64,000 bases of DNA from the NCBI RefSeq assembly GCF_000591055.1, contig NC_020388.1, forward strand, positions 2,356,001 to 2,420,000, in the 5' to 3' direction. The number at the start of each line of letters is the position of its first letter. Positions within the stretch are counted from its first letter, which is position 1. Source of the DNA: Natronomonas moolapensis 8.8.11. GTDB lineage: Archaea; Halobacteriota; Halobacteria; Halobacteriales; Haloarculaceae. A program made the translations under genes and the position numbers. Below the pieces are notes generated by a model that worked only from the letters and a program-made list of their open reading frames with translations, was not told the DNA's origin and made no database searches. Below, piece by piece: positions 31,873 through 40,950 of the stretch.

Positions 31873-33897
31873 ATGGCGCTGATATACGAACTCACTCCGG
31901 CGATCGTGTTGCTCCCGCTCGCGTCGTTCGCGCTCGCGTTATTCTTCGGGCAGTGGCTGCCCAAGCGCGGGGCCGTCGTGGGGAGTCTCGCCACCGCAGG
32001 GACGCTCGGACTCTCCGTCGCCACCCTCGGGTGGCTCCTGACGACGGGCGAACCGCACAACCAGACGTGGTACGCGCTCGTCGACGCCGAGGCGACGTTC
32101 GATCTCACCTTCGGCATCCTGATCGACCAGCTCTCGGCAGCGATGCTCGTCATCGTTTCGCTCGTCGCATTCCTCGTTCACGTGTTTTCGCTTGGCTACA
32201 TGAACGACGAGGGCGAACCGGGGCTGCCGCGGTACTACGCCGGGTTGGGGCTGTTCACGGCGAGTATGCTCGCGTTCGTGATCGCCGACAACCTGCTCAT
32301 GGCGTTCGTCTTCTTCGAGTTGGTCGGGCTCTGTTCGTACCTGCTCATCGGCCACTGGTTCACCGACGAGGCCCCGCCCTCGGCCGCAAAAAAGGCCTTC
32401 CTCGTCACCCGCTTCGGCGATTACTTCTTCCTCGTCGGCGTCGTCGGCGTCCTCGTCACGTTCGGGACCGCGAACTTCGCCGGCAGCGGGGGCTTTCCCG
32501 TCCTCGCCGAGGAGGCGCTCGCGGCGGGCGAGACGTTCTTCGGCTTCGGGGCGGAGACGTGGTTTTCGGTGCTCGGATTGCTCGTGTTGGGCGGCGCGCT
32601 CGGCAAGTCCGCGCAGTTTCCCTTCCACACGTGGTTGCCCGACGCGATGGAGGGTCCGACGCCCGTCTCGGCGCTGATCCACGCGGCGACGATGGTCGCC
32701 GCCGGGGTGTATCTCGTCGCGCGAATGTACGGCTTCTATGCGCTGTTACCGACGGTACTCGGAATCATCGCGTTCGTCGGCGGCTTCACCGCGCTGTTCG
32801 CCGCGACGATGGCCATCGTCAAAGACGAGATCAAACAGGTGCTCGCGTACTCGACGATCAGCCAGTACGGGTACATGATGCTCGCCCTAGGCGCGGGCAG
32901 CTACGTCGCCGCCTTCTTCCATCTCACCACGCACGCGGTGTTCAAGGCGCTTCTCTTTCTCGGTGCCGGGTCGGTCATCATCGCGATGCACCACAACGAG
33001 GACATGTGGGCGATGGGCGGGCTGAAAGACGAGATGCGCGTCACCTACCTCACGTTCCTCGCGGGGTCGCTCGCGCTGGCGGGTATCTTCCCTTTTGCGG
33101 GCTTTTGGTCGAAGGATGAGGTGCTCTTCGAGACGCTCATCCACGCCCTCGGGGGGAGCCCGCTTCTGTTCGGCGCCTACGCGATGGGGCTTGCCGCCGT
33201 GTTCCTCACCGGCTTTTATACCGTCCGGATGGTGCTTTTGACATTCCACGGCGACCCCCGAAGCGACACCGCCGAGGACCCCCACGACGTCCGCTGGAAC
33301 GTCAAACTCCCGCTTGCGATCCTCGGCGTCCTCGCCGTCGTCGCCGGCGGGATCAACCTCGTGCCGGTCGAGAAACTCACTGGCGCCCACGTCGCGTTCC
33401 TCGAGGGGTACCTCGAGCGCGACCTCGGCCTGTTGACCCACGGCGAACACTACAGCGAACTGTTACACGACTACGCGGGCTATCAGTCCGCCTACGTCGG
33501 CAGCGAGGTGACGACGCTGTTGCTCGGAGCCGGGCTCAGCCTCGGGCTGGCGTTGCTCGGTGCCGGGACGGCCTACGGTCTCTATCGCGGCGCGTCGCCG
33601 GCGCGACACACGGAGAAACTCGGCGGCATACGGACGCTTCTCATGGACAACTACTACCAAGACGAGTACCAGGTGTGGCTCGCCGAAGGCGCGACGGTGC
33701 GGCTCTCGGCCGCCGCCGACACGTTCGATCAGGGCGTCATCGACGGCGCGGTCAACGCGGTTTCGAGTGTGAGCCTCTTCGCCGGGAACCGCCTGCGACG
33801 GATCCAGACGGGCATCGTGACGAACTACGCGGCGCTGTTGCTGTTGGGGCTGCTCGCGTTGCTCGTCGTCTTCGCGATCCTCGGGGGGTGGCTCTGA
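31873..33897 (+). CDS. nuoL: complex I subunit NuoL
   Basis: A 674-residue antiporter-like subunit (ND5 homologue). Typical stretches are MAFVFFELVGLCSYLLIGHW, AQFPFHTWLPDAMEGPTPVS and YSTISQYGYMMLALG. The Glu and Lys residues of the half-channels are present. The C-terminal lateral helix extends past the fourteen-helix core, with a soluble stretch near residues 575-625. It is followed immediately by nuoM with no gap. Confidence 0.96.
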   Translation: MALIYELTPAIVLLPLASFALALFFGQWLPKRGAVVGSLATAGTLGLSVATLGWLLTTGEPHNQTWYALVDAEATFDLTFGILIDQLSAAMLVIVSLVAFLVHVFSLGYMNDEGEPGLPRYYAGLGLFTASMLAFVIADNLLMAFVFFELVGLCSYLLIGHWFTDEAPPSAAKKAFLVTRFGDYFFLVGVVGVLVTFGTANFAGSGGFPVLAEEALAAGETFFGFGAETWFSVLGLLVLGGALGKSAQFPFHTWLPDAMEGPTPVSALIHAATMVAAGVYLVARMYGFYALLPTVLGIIAFVGGFTALFAATMAIVKDEIKQVLAYSTISQYGYMMLALGAGSYVAAFFHLTTHAVFKALLFLGAGSVIIAMHHNEDMWAMGGLKDEMRVTYLTFLAGSLALAGIFPFAGFWSKDEVLFETLIHALGGSPLLFGAYAMGLAAVFLTGFYTVRMVLLTFHGDPRSDTAEDPHDVRWNVKLPLAILGVLAVVAGGINLVPVEKLTGAHVAFLEGYLERDLGLLTHGEHYSELLHDYAGYQSAYVGSEVTTLLLGAGLSLGLALLGAGTAYGLYRGASPARHTEKLGGIRTLLMDNYYQDEYQVWLAEGATVRLSAAADTFDQGVIDGAVNAVSSVSLFAGNRLRRIQTGIVTNYAALLLLGLLALLVVFAILGGWL

Positions 33898-35448
33898 ATG
33901 TTCGTCGAGATACTTCTGGCGTTGTGTCTCCTCGGCGCCGCCGCAGTCTTCGTGGCCCCCGACCGACACGCCGGCCAACTCGCGTTCGGGATCTCGCTCG
34001 CGCCGCTTCTCGTCTCGCTGTACATGTATTTAGCCTTCGAGGGGAGCGGCAACGCACTCTTGGGCGGCGAGATCGCCTACGAGCGCTTCGCGGAGTGGCT
34101 CCAGTTCGGCCCCTACGCGGTCAACTACCACGTCGGTCTCGACGGTATTTCCCTGCCGCTCGTCGTCCTCTCGACGGCTCTGACGTCGCTCGCCATCCTG
34201 AGCGCGTGGACGCCGATCGACGCCCGCCAAAGCGAGTTTTATGGGCTCGTGTTGTTGCTCGAGGGCAGCCTCGTCGGCGTCTTCGCCGCGTTAGATTTCG
34301 TCCTCTGGTTCGTCTTCTGGGAGGCCGTGTTGATCCCCATGTACCTGCTCATCGGTGTCTGGGGTGGCCCCCGTCGCAAGTACGCTGCGATCAAGTTCTT
34401 CGTCTACACGAACATCGCCTCGCTCGTGATGTTCATCGGTTACATTGCGTTGCTGTTCGGTCTCGGCGGCGCGGTCTCGGCGACGAGCATGCCCGCGATC
34501 GCGGAGGCGCTGCGGGCGGGGCAACTCGGCTACCTCGGCACGCCGGCGTTCGGGGTCGGTCCCGACGTCCTCGCGATGGCCGCCTTCCTCGCGATGTTCG
34601 TCGGCTTCGCGGTCAAGGTCCCGATCGTCCCCTTCCACACGTGGCTGCCGGACGCCCACGTCGAGGCCCCGACCCCGGTGTCGGTGCTTTTGGCCGGCGT
34701 CCTCCTGAAGATGGGGACCTACGCCCTGTTGCGGTTCAACTTCACGATCCTCCCCGAGCAGGCCGCGGCCCTCGCGGCCCCGATCGCGGCCGTTGCCGTG
34801 ATCTCGATCATCTACGGCGCGTTGCTCGCGTTGGCCCAACAGGACCTCAAACGCGTCGTCGCGTACTCGTCGGTCTCCTCGATGGGCTACGTCATCTTGG
34901 GGCTGGTCGCCTACACCGTCTACGGCGTCGGCGGCGCGACGTTCCAGATGGTCGCCCACGGCCTCATCTCCGGGCTGCTGTTCATGACGGTCGGCGTCTT
35001 CTACAACGCGACCCACACCCGGATGATCGGCGACATGTCGGGGCTTGCGACCCGGATGCCGGTCACTGCCGCGGTGTTTCTCGCGGGGGCGTTCGCCTAT
35101 ATGGGGCTGCCGCTGATGGCCGGCTTTATGGGCGAGCTGTTCGTCTTCCTCGGCGCGTTCGAGTCGACGGTCCTGCCGGCCGCGCCGCTGTTTACCGCCG
35201 CTGCGATGTTCGGCATCGTGATCGTCGCCGGCTACCTGCTGTGGGCGATGCAGCGGTCGCTGTTCGGCCCGTTTCGGCTCGAGACCGACTACGAACTCGG
35301 GCGCGCGCCGCTGCACGACATCGCGCCGCTCGTGGTGCTCGTAGTGCTCATCGTTGCGTTGGGCGTCGCCCCGGACCTCATCTTCGAGATGATCCGGGAT
35401 GCGACGCTCGACGTCATCGACTTCCCGTTCGGGGGTGACGTCCAATGA
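33898..35448 (+). CDS. nuoM: complex I subunit NuoM
   Basis: A 516-residue antiporter-like subunit (ND4 homologue) with about fourteen helices. Diagnostic parts are FVFWEAVLIPMYLLIGVWGG, VPIVPFHTWLPDAHVEAPTP and YSSVSSMGYVILGL. The stop overlaps the nuoN ATG by four bases. Confidence 0.96.
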   Translation: MFVEILLALCLLGAAAVFVAPDRHAGQLAFGISLAPLLVSLYMYLAFEGSGNALLGGEIAYERFAEWLQFGPYAVNYHVGLDGISLPLVVLSTALTSLAILSAWTPIDARQSEFYGLVLLLEGSLVGVFAALDFVLWFVFWEAVLIPMYLLIGVWGGPRRKYAAIKFFVYTNIASLVMFIGYIALLFGLGGAVSATSMPAIAEALRAGQLGYLGTPAFGVGPDVLAMAAFLAMFVGFAVKVPIVPFHTWLPDAHVEAPTPVSVLLAGVLLKMGTYALLRFNFTILPEQAAALAAPIAAVAVISIIYGALLALAQQDLKRVVAYSSVSSMGYVILGLVAYTVYGVGGATFQMVAHGLISGLLFMTVGVFYNATHTRMIGDMSGLATRMPVTAAVFLAGAFAYMGLPLMAGFMGELFVFLGAFESTVLPAAPLFTAAAMFGIVIVAGYLLWAMQRSLFGPFRLETDYELGRAPLHDIAPLVVLVVLIVALGVAPDLIFEMIRDATLDVIDFPFGGDVQ

Positions 35449-36926
35449 TCGGCGGCGTCGCGCTCGCGCCGGCCGGGGCGTTCGTCCTCGCGGCGCTCGC
35501 GCTGTTCGTACTCGATGCGTTCTCGCCGGGGCGGACGAACGGTGGGCTCCTCGCCGGCGTCTCCGCGTTCGGCGCGTTCGGCGCGCTCGCCGCGTCCGGC
35601 GTGCTCCTTCTGTCGGGGGCGGCCGACGGCGTCGAGCTGTTCGGCGGGCAGTTGGTCGTCGACGGGATGAGCCTGCTTTTCACCTTTATTTTCGGCAGCG
35701 TGACCGCGCTCGTTTCGATCGCCTCTCTCGATTACGTCCGCGAGTTACCCCACCGCGCCGAGTACTACATGCTCGTCATGCTCGCGGCGACGGGGATGTC
35801 GCTGATGGCTTCGGCCAACAGCCTCGCGGTGGCGTTCGTCGCCCTCGAGCTCGCGAGTCTGCCCTCCTACGCGCTCGTCGCGTACCTGAAGGACAACCGC
35901 GGCTCCGTCGAGGGTGCGCTCAAGTACTTCCTGATCGGGGCGCTCTCCTCGGCGATCTTCGTCTACGGGATCTCGCTCGTGTACGCTTCGACCGGCAGCC
36001 TCCTGCTTTCCGACGTCGCCGGGGCGGTCGGCGGCGCAGCCGCCGGCTACACGGGCGTGCTCGGCGTCGGCGTGCTCATGATCGTCGGCGGGCTCGCGTT
36101 CAAAACGGCCTCGGTGCCGTTTCATTTCTGGGCCCCGGACGCCTACGAGGGCGCGCCCGCTCCGGTTTCGGCGTTCCTCTCGTCGGCCTCGAAGGCGGCC
36201 GGCTTCGTCCTCGCGTTCCGGATCCTGCTCGTCGGGTTCCCGATCGAGACGGTCGTCGGATCGATCGACTGGGTGTTGTTGTTTCAGGTGCTTGCGGTGT
36301 TGACGATGACCGTCGGGAACTTCGCGGCGGCGACCCAAGAGCGTGTCAAGCGGATGCTCGCGTACTCCTCGGTCGGGCACGCCGGCTACGTGTTGATCGG
36401 ATTGGCCGCGCTGACCGGCGTCGGCGGCGCGAGCGCGGGATCGACGGTTCTCGGGGCGAGTATGCTTCACCTCGTCGTCTACGGATTTATGAACACCGGC
36501 GCGTTCCTCTTCGTTGCGCTGGCCGAATACTGGGGGATCGGCCGGACGTTCGAGGACTACAACGGCCTCGCCCGGCAGGCGCCGCTGGCCTGCGTGGCGA
36601 TGACCGTGTTCATGTTCTCGCTGGCCGGCCTGCCCGTCGGCGGCGGCTTCGTCTCGAAGTACTACCTCTTCGCGGGGGCCGTCGGGGCCGGCGTGCCGTG
36701 GCTCGCCGCCGTCGGCGCGATAAACAGCGCGCTCAGCCTCTATTATTACAGCCGCGTCGTCAAGTCGTTGTGGATCGAAGAGCCGGTTTCGGAGCGCTCT
36801 ATCGATCGGTACCCGACCGCGTTGTACGTCGCGGTGCTCACAGCGGCGGTCGCGACCGTTTTCCTGTTGCCCGGTCTGGCCGTCTTCGACGGTGCGGCCT
36901 TCGACGCGGCGGCGGCGCTGTTTTGA
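35445..36926 (+). CDS. nuoN: complex I subunit NuoN
   Basis: A 493-residue antiporter-like subunit (ND2 homologue). Diagnostic parts are FVALELASLPSYALVAYLKD, ALKYFLIGALSSAIFVYGIS, SVPFHFWAPDAYEGAPAPVS and YSSVGHAGYVLIGL. It is the last gene of the nuo run. No nuoE, nuoF or nuoG gene follows. Confidence 0.95.
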   Translation: MIGGVALAPAGAFVLAALALFVLDAFSPGRTNGGLLAGVSAFGAFGALAASGVLLLSGAADGVELFGGQLVVDGMSLLFTFIFGSVTALVSIASLDYVRELPHRAEYYMLVMLAATGMSLMASANSLAVAFVALELASLPSYALVAYLKDNRGSVEGALKYFLIGALSSAIFVYGISLVYASTGSLLLSDVAGAVGGAAAGYTGVLGVGVLMIVGGLAFKTASVPFHFWAPDAYEGAPAPVSAFLSSASKAAGFVLAFRILLVGFPIETVVGSIDWVLLFQVLAVLTMTVGNFAAATQERVKRMLAYSSVGHAGYVLIGLAALTGVGGASAGSTVLGASMLHLVVYGFMNTGAFLFVALAEYWGIGRTFEDYNGLARQAPLACVAMTVFMFSLAGLPVGGGFVSKYYLFAGAVGAGVPWLAAVGAINSALSLYYYSRVVKSLWIEEPVSERSIDRYPTALYVAVLTAAVATVFLLPGLAVFDGAAFDAAAALF

Positions 36927-36978
36927 GGCCCGGGCGACGCTCCAGCACGTTTTAGACCGTTCGGGCCGGATCGACGGT

Positions 36979-38415
36979 ATGGATCGGCTGGTGTTGGGCT
37001 ACGACGCGGTCGGGACGTCGTTCGTCGAGCGGTTGGCCCGCCGTCCGGGGTCACTTGTCGTGCTCGTCGACGACGACGATCGGGCCGAATCCCTCCGGGA
37101 GGCCGGTATCGACGCCCGCCGGGTCGATACCGGCGACGTCGACGACGTCCGGACCGTTGCCGGCGACGTCGACTCGGTCGTCGTCGCCCCCGCTGCCGAC
37201 GCGGTCGGGCGGGTCGTCCGGACGGCGCGAGCGGCGTACCCCGACGCGTTTCTCATGGTCTGTCTCGCCGACGGAGCCGACAGGGCGGCCGCCGCTGCGG
37301 CCGACCGGGTGCTCGACGTTTCACGCGGCGCCGGGGGCGGCTTTCTCGAGTGTGCCGGGGGCGACGCGTTGCGCACCCGGGAGTTTCGAACAGCTCTGCG
37401 GGGCGTCGACGGGCGGCTTGCCGTCCTCGCCCACGACAACCCCGACCCGGACGCCATCGCCTCCGCCGTGGGGCTTCGCCGTCTCGCTTCGGCGTTCGAC
37501 GTCGAGGCGGAAGCGTGTTACTACGGCGATATCGGCCATCAGGAAAACCGCGCCCTCGTGAACCTCTTCGGGTTCGACCTCCGGAACCTCGAGGACGGCG
37601 CGGACCTCTCGTCGTTCGACGCCGTCGCCCTGGTCGATCACTCCCGACCGGGGGTCAACGACGGGCTACCGCCGGAGACCTCGATCGACATCGTCGTCGA
37701 TCACCACCCGCCGAGGACGCCGGTTCGGGCCGGATTCGTCGACCTCCGGAGCGACGTCGGCGCGACGTGTACGATCCTCACGGAGTACTTCGATCGCTTC
37801 GGCATCGAGCCGACCGAGTCGATCGCGAGTGGACTGTTATACGGCATCCGGACGGACACCCGGGACTTCTCTCGGGGCGTCTCCGCCGTCGATTTCGAGG
37901 CCGCCGCCGGGCTCGTCGAGGCGGCCGACTCGGATCGGCTCAGGCAGGTCGAATCGCCGAGCGTCTCGGTGGATACCCTGGAGACGGTCGGCACCGCCAT
38001 CTCCGCCCGAGAGGTGACCGGAGACGTTCTGACGAGCTGTGTGGGTCCGATCGCCGACCGGGACACGCTCGCGCAGGCCGCCGACAGGCTCCTCAGCATG
38101 GACGGCATCACGACTACGCTCGTCTTCGGATACACCGACGGAACGGTGTTCGTCTCCGCACGCTCTAGGGGGATCGAACGCGATCTGGGAGAGATCCTCC
38201 GGGAGGCGTTCGCCCAGATCGGCGATGCCGGCGGACACGCCGACATGGCCGGGGCACAGATCCCGGTCGGTATTCTCACCGAGGGGGCGACCGATACGGA
38301 CTGTCGAGAGGTGATCGACGACGTGATCACCGACCGGTTCTTCGAGGCGCTCGGGGTGACGCCCGACTACGGCCCCTTCATCTACGCCGACGGCGCCCAC
38401 GGGTTCCCCGATTGA
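36979..38415 (+). CDS. TrkA_N-DHH phosphoesterase fusion
   Basis: A 478-residue protein in two parts. Residues 1-120 form a Rossmann-like domain of the TrkA-N/RCK type (DRLVLGYDAVGTSFVERLAR). Residues ~140-478 form a DHH/DHHA1 phosphoesterase with motif I AHDNPDPDAIAS, VDHSRPG, DHHPP at 241-245 and a C-terminal GGHADMAGAQI motif. The DHH family includes nanoRNases and c-di-AMP phosphodiesterases, all Mn-dependent. Joining it to an RCK-like domain hints at control by a nucleotide or a link to K+ signalling. It starts 52 bases after nuoN. Confidence 0.86.
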   Translation: MDRLVLGYDAVGTSFVERLARRPGSLVVLVDDDDRAESLREAGIDARRVDTGDVDDVRTVAGDVDSVVVAPAADAVGRVVRTARAAYPDAFLMVCLADGADRAAAAAADRVLDVSRGAGGGFLECAGGDALRTREFRTALRGVDGRLAVLAHDNPDPDAIASAVGLRRLASAFDVEAEACYYGDIGHQENRALVNLFGFDLRNLEDGADLSSFDAVALVDHSRPGVNDGLPPETSIDIVVDHHPPRTPVRAGFVDLRSDVGATCTILTEYFDRFGIEPTESIASGLLYGIRTDTRDFSRGVSAVDFEAAAGLVEAADSDRLRQVESPSVSVDTLETVGTAISAREVTGDVLTSCVGPIADRDTLAQAADRLLSMDGITTTLVFGYTDGTVFVSARSRGIERDLGEILREAFAQIGDAGGHADMAGAQIPVGILTEGATDTDCREVIDDVITDRFFEALGVTPDYGPFIYADGAHGFPD

Positions 38416-38530
38416 CGCTCCGATCCCGCGCTGCATCCCGGGGGACGTCCACTCGCACGTCTGTCATCGGCGAGAGAGCGGTGTGTCGATCCGGCCGGCG
38501 GCTGTCCGGACGCGCGGCGCCGGCAAGTGG

Positions 38531-38543
38531 GCTTTTTATCATT
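38531..38543 (+). promoter_or_regulatory. TATA box of the CBS-ParB gene
   Basis: gctttttatcatt lies 20-32 bases before the ATG at 38563, the spacing of a leaderless haloarchaeal promoter. Confidence 0.6.
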
Positions 38544-38562
38544 CGGCGTTATCTATCCACCA

Positions 38563-39375
38563 ATGGACGACCGTTCGAGTGGTGCCAACGGCGGGAAGCC
38601 GAGAGTGAAGGATTATATGACCCGCGACGTCGCGACCGTCTCGCCGGACGACTCCGTCGCAGCGGTCGCCGAACGGATCGCCGGGAGCGAAGACCACAGC
38701 GGGTTTCCGGTGTGTGACGGCCGACAGGTCGAGGGGTTCGTCAGCGCCAGGGACCTGCTGCTCGCCGACGAACACGACCTGATATTCAAGGTAATGACGT
38801 CGGACATCATCGTCGCCCACCCGGAGATGCGGATCACGGACGCGGCGCGCGTCATCCTCCGATCCGGAATCGAACGCCTCCCCGTGGTCGACGACGCCGG
38901 GAACCTCGCCGGAATCATCTCGAACGCCGACGTCATCCGCTCGCAGATCGAGCGCGCGACCCCCGAGAAGGTCGGCAAGCTCAAGCGGACCCTCGAGTCG
39001 ATCCACGGCATCGAGGCGACGGAGGAGCGACGCACTGTCTCGCTCGCGGAACTGACGCCCACGCAGACGAAGGTGTACACCGACGAGCTCGAAGGCCGAA
39101 GCTACGAACTCGAAAACGGGCTCGCGGAACCGCTTGTCGTCATCGACAACGCGGGGAGGCAGCTGTTGGCCGACGGCCACCACCGAGTCAAGGCGGCCGA
39201 CCGCCTCGACATCGGGGAGATGGACGCCTACGTGATCAACCTCGACAGACGCGTCGAGTTGGGGATGGCCGAGACCGCAAAAAAAAGCGACCTCGAATCG
39301 ATCGACGACATCGAGGAGGTCGACTACGGCCACCATCCCCTCGTCGAGACGACAGAGCGGCTACAGGATTCTTGA
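38563..39375 (+). CDS. CBS-pair protein with ParB/SerK-like C-terminal domain
   Basis: A 270-residue protein. Two CBS motifs (about residues 14-65 and 75-130: VKDYMTRDVATVSPDDSVAA and GIERLPVVDDAGNLAGIISN) form a Bateman module that usually binds adenine nucleotides. Residues ~155-240 are a ParB N-terminal/sulfiredoxin-like fold with the motif DGHHR at 204-208. The DGHHR form is close to that of archaeal serine kinase SerK and to ParB CTPases, so the domain may bind or hydrolyse a nucleotide. No HTH DNA-binding part of ParB is present, so chromosome partition is unlikely. The ATG at 38563 fits the promoter spacing. Confidence 0.82.
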   Translation: MDDRSSGANGGKPRVKDYMTRDVATVSPDDSVAAVAERIAGSEDHSGFPVCDGRQVEGFVSARDLLLADEHDLIFKVMTSDIIVAHPEMRITDAARVILRSGIERLPVVDDAGNLAGIISNADVIRSQIERATPEKVGKLKRTLESIHGIEATEERRTVSLAELTPTQTKVYTDELEGRSYELENGLAEPLVVIDNAGRQLLADGHHRVKAADRLDIGEMDAYVINLDRRVELGMAETAKKSDLESIDDIEEVDYGHHPLVETTERLQDS

Positions 39376-39391
39376 GGTGGGCCCTCGACCG

Positions 39392-39655
39392 CTACGCGTC
39401 GACGTAGTTCCGCGAGACGTACACCACCAACAACAACGCGACGCCGAGTGCCGTGCCGACGGTCGTCATGCCGAAGGCCGCGAGCCCGGCCGGCGTCGGC
39501 TGGAACGTCACTACCCCGAGCAGCGATACCGCCTCGAGATCCCGGAGTCCGATGCTTCCGATGGCAGCACCGAGCACACCCGCGATCGCGACGACGACCA
39601 CGTATAGGACCGCAATAATGCGTTCGCCCTCGATACCGCCGCCTGTCTCCGTCAC
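39392..39655 (-). CDS. small two-helix membrane protein
   Basis: An 87-residue membrane protein: a short acidic start (MTETGGGIEGER), a helix IIAVLYVVVVAIAGVLGAAI, a loop with FQPTPAGLAAFG and a second helix GTALGVALLLVVYVSRNYVD. It resembles small haloarchaeal membrane proteins found near respiratory genes (possibly DUF7520), with unknown function. The start is a GTG at 39655, because no ATG is available at a sensible place. It is divergent from a 37-residue membrane protein gene. Confidence 0.65.
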   Translation of the reverse strand: MTETGGGIEGERIIAVLYVVVVAIAGVLGAAIGSIGLRDLEAVSLLGVVTFQPTPAGLAAFGMTTVGTALGVALLLVVYVSRNYVDA

Positions 39656-39756
39656 GTCGATCGATAGGGTCGTACGTCGAATGAGCCTTGTGTTTCGCTC
39701 GCCCCGTCGCGGGGGCGTGTTGAAACGTTTTTGCGAGCGGGCGTCCAAGCAACGGC

Positions 39757-39870
39757 ATGGCCGAACCACGCCGTCAGTTCACTGAAAAGGAGTATCTCCT
39801 CGTCGTGTTGGTCGTCGTCGCCGTGCTCATGGCTGGCGTTGCGCTGCTTTTGGTCGTCAGTTCGGCCTGA
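39757..39870 (+). CDS. 37-residue single-helix membrane protein
   Basis: A very short gene: MAEPRRQFTEKEYLLVV begins it, followed by a single helix (LVVVAVLMAGVALLLVV) and a stop at 39868-39870. The basic/charged N-terminus followed by one clean hydrophobic helix is typical of small accessory membrane proteins. A TATA-like cgtttttgc lies about 30 bases upstream (39725-39733), consistent with a leaderless transcript. Function unknown. Confidence 0.6.
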   Translation: MAEPRRQFTEKEYLLVVLVVVAVLMAGVALLLVVSSA

Positions 39871-39913
39871 GTCGCCGCGGTATCTTTTTTGCGGCGCGTG
39901 TCGACGGGGCGCT

Positions 39914-40678
39914 ATGGCTTCTTTCGAGGACACGACAGCGGTGATCACCGGCGCCGGATCGGGAATCGGGCGCACGACGGCCCTCGAGTTCGCCGACCGC
40001 GGCGCCGACGTCGTCGTCGCGGACGTCGACGTCGAGGGCGGTGAGGGGACCGCCTCGCGGATCGAAGACGCAGGTGGGGACGCCGTCTTCGTCGAAACGG
40101 ACGTGACCGACCCCGACGAGGCCGAGGCGATGGTCGACACCGCCGTCGAGGAGTACGGTCGCCTCGACTACGCGTTCAACAACGCGGGCATCGGCGGCGA
40201 ACAGGCCGACGTCGCGGAGTACCCGCCCGAACAGTGGCGGGCCGTCATCGACGTCAACCTCGTCGGCGTGTTCAACTGCATGCGGGCGGAGCTACGCCGG
40301 ATGAAGCGACAGGACGCGGGCGGTGCCGTCGTGAACAACGCGTCGGTCCTCGGCAAGGTCGGCTTCGAGACGTCGTCGGGGTACGTCGCCGCGAAGCACG
40401 GCGTACTCGGGTTGACGAAGACGGCCGCCCTCGAGAACGCGGAGGCCGGCGTGCGCGTCAACGCCGTGTGTCCGGGGTTCATCGAAACACCGCTGCTCGA
40501 GGCGGGCGGAATCACGACTGACCCGGAGGTGCGGGCGGCCATCGAGGGCCGGCACGCGATGAACCGCCTCGGAACGCCCGAGGAGGTCTCGGGGGCCGTT
40601 CTCTGGTTGTGTAGCGACGAGGCGTCCTTCGTGACCGGCGAGTCCCTCGACGTCGAGGGCGGTTATCTCAGCCGCTGA
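39914..40678 (+). CDS. SDR-family oxidoreductase
   Basis: A 254-residue classical short-chain dehydrogenase/reductase. The cofactor motif TGAGSGIG is at residues 11-18, with NNAG at the end of strand 4, the catalytic Ser in NNASVLGKVGF and the Y-x-x-x-K in GYVAAKHG. Acidic residues after strand 2 (VVVADVDVEGGE) suggest preference for NAD over NADP. PGFIETP is standard. The substrate cannot be deduced. ATG 39914 begins directly with the Rossmann fold. Confidence 0.92.
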   Translation: MASFEDTTAVITGAGSGIGRTTALEFADRGADVVVADVDVEGGEGTASRIEDAGGDAVFVETDVTDPDEAEAMVDTAVEEYGRLDYAFNNAGIGGEQADVAEYPPEQWRAVIDVNLVGVFNCMRAELRRMKRQDAGGAVVNNASVLGKVGFETSSGYVAAKHGVLGLTKTAALENAEAGVRVNAVCPGFIETPLLEAGGITTDPEVRAAIEGRHAMNRLGTPEEVSGAVLWLCSDEASFVTGESLDVEGGYLSR

Positions 40679-40950
40679 GGTTCTCCGCGGCAACGACCGT
40701 GGACTGTGGGATCGAACCCACAGATACGGAGGGTCGTCGTGACCGTTCGAACGGTGTCACGGCGGCCGACGCGATCGAAGACGCGTCGCTTCGCTCGGCT
40801 CGTTCGAGTCCCCACGCTCTGTAGAGCCGTCGGCGAGGCGGATCGATCGGATCGGGGTCCATCGCGCGGGACGTTACGCGTCGGAGATCCAGCGCCACGA
40901 AAGACGAAACGCGAGTCCGTCGGGACCGAGTGAAAAACAAAAGGGTCGAG
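40679..40950. other. gene-free stretch between SDR and coxA
   Basis: 272 bases without a credible gene. It includes a perfect inverted repeat ctgtggg/cccacag (40703-40722) and a second, gaccgttcgaacggtgtc (40740-40757). These may be terminators for the convergent SDR and coxA transcripts. Confidence 0.5.

Noticed and set aside
38563-39375. ParB chromosome-partition protein
   Set aside because: There is no HTH DNA-binding domain, no parA neighbour and no parS-like sites. The fold is combined with CBS motifs instead.
40703-40722. A tRNA-like T-arm (ctgtgggttcgatcccacag on the minus strand)
   Set aside because: The loop register does not give a five-pair T-stem with a seven-base loop, and no acceptor, D or anticodon arm can be built around it. 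It is a simple inverted repeat.
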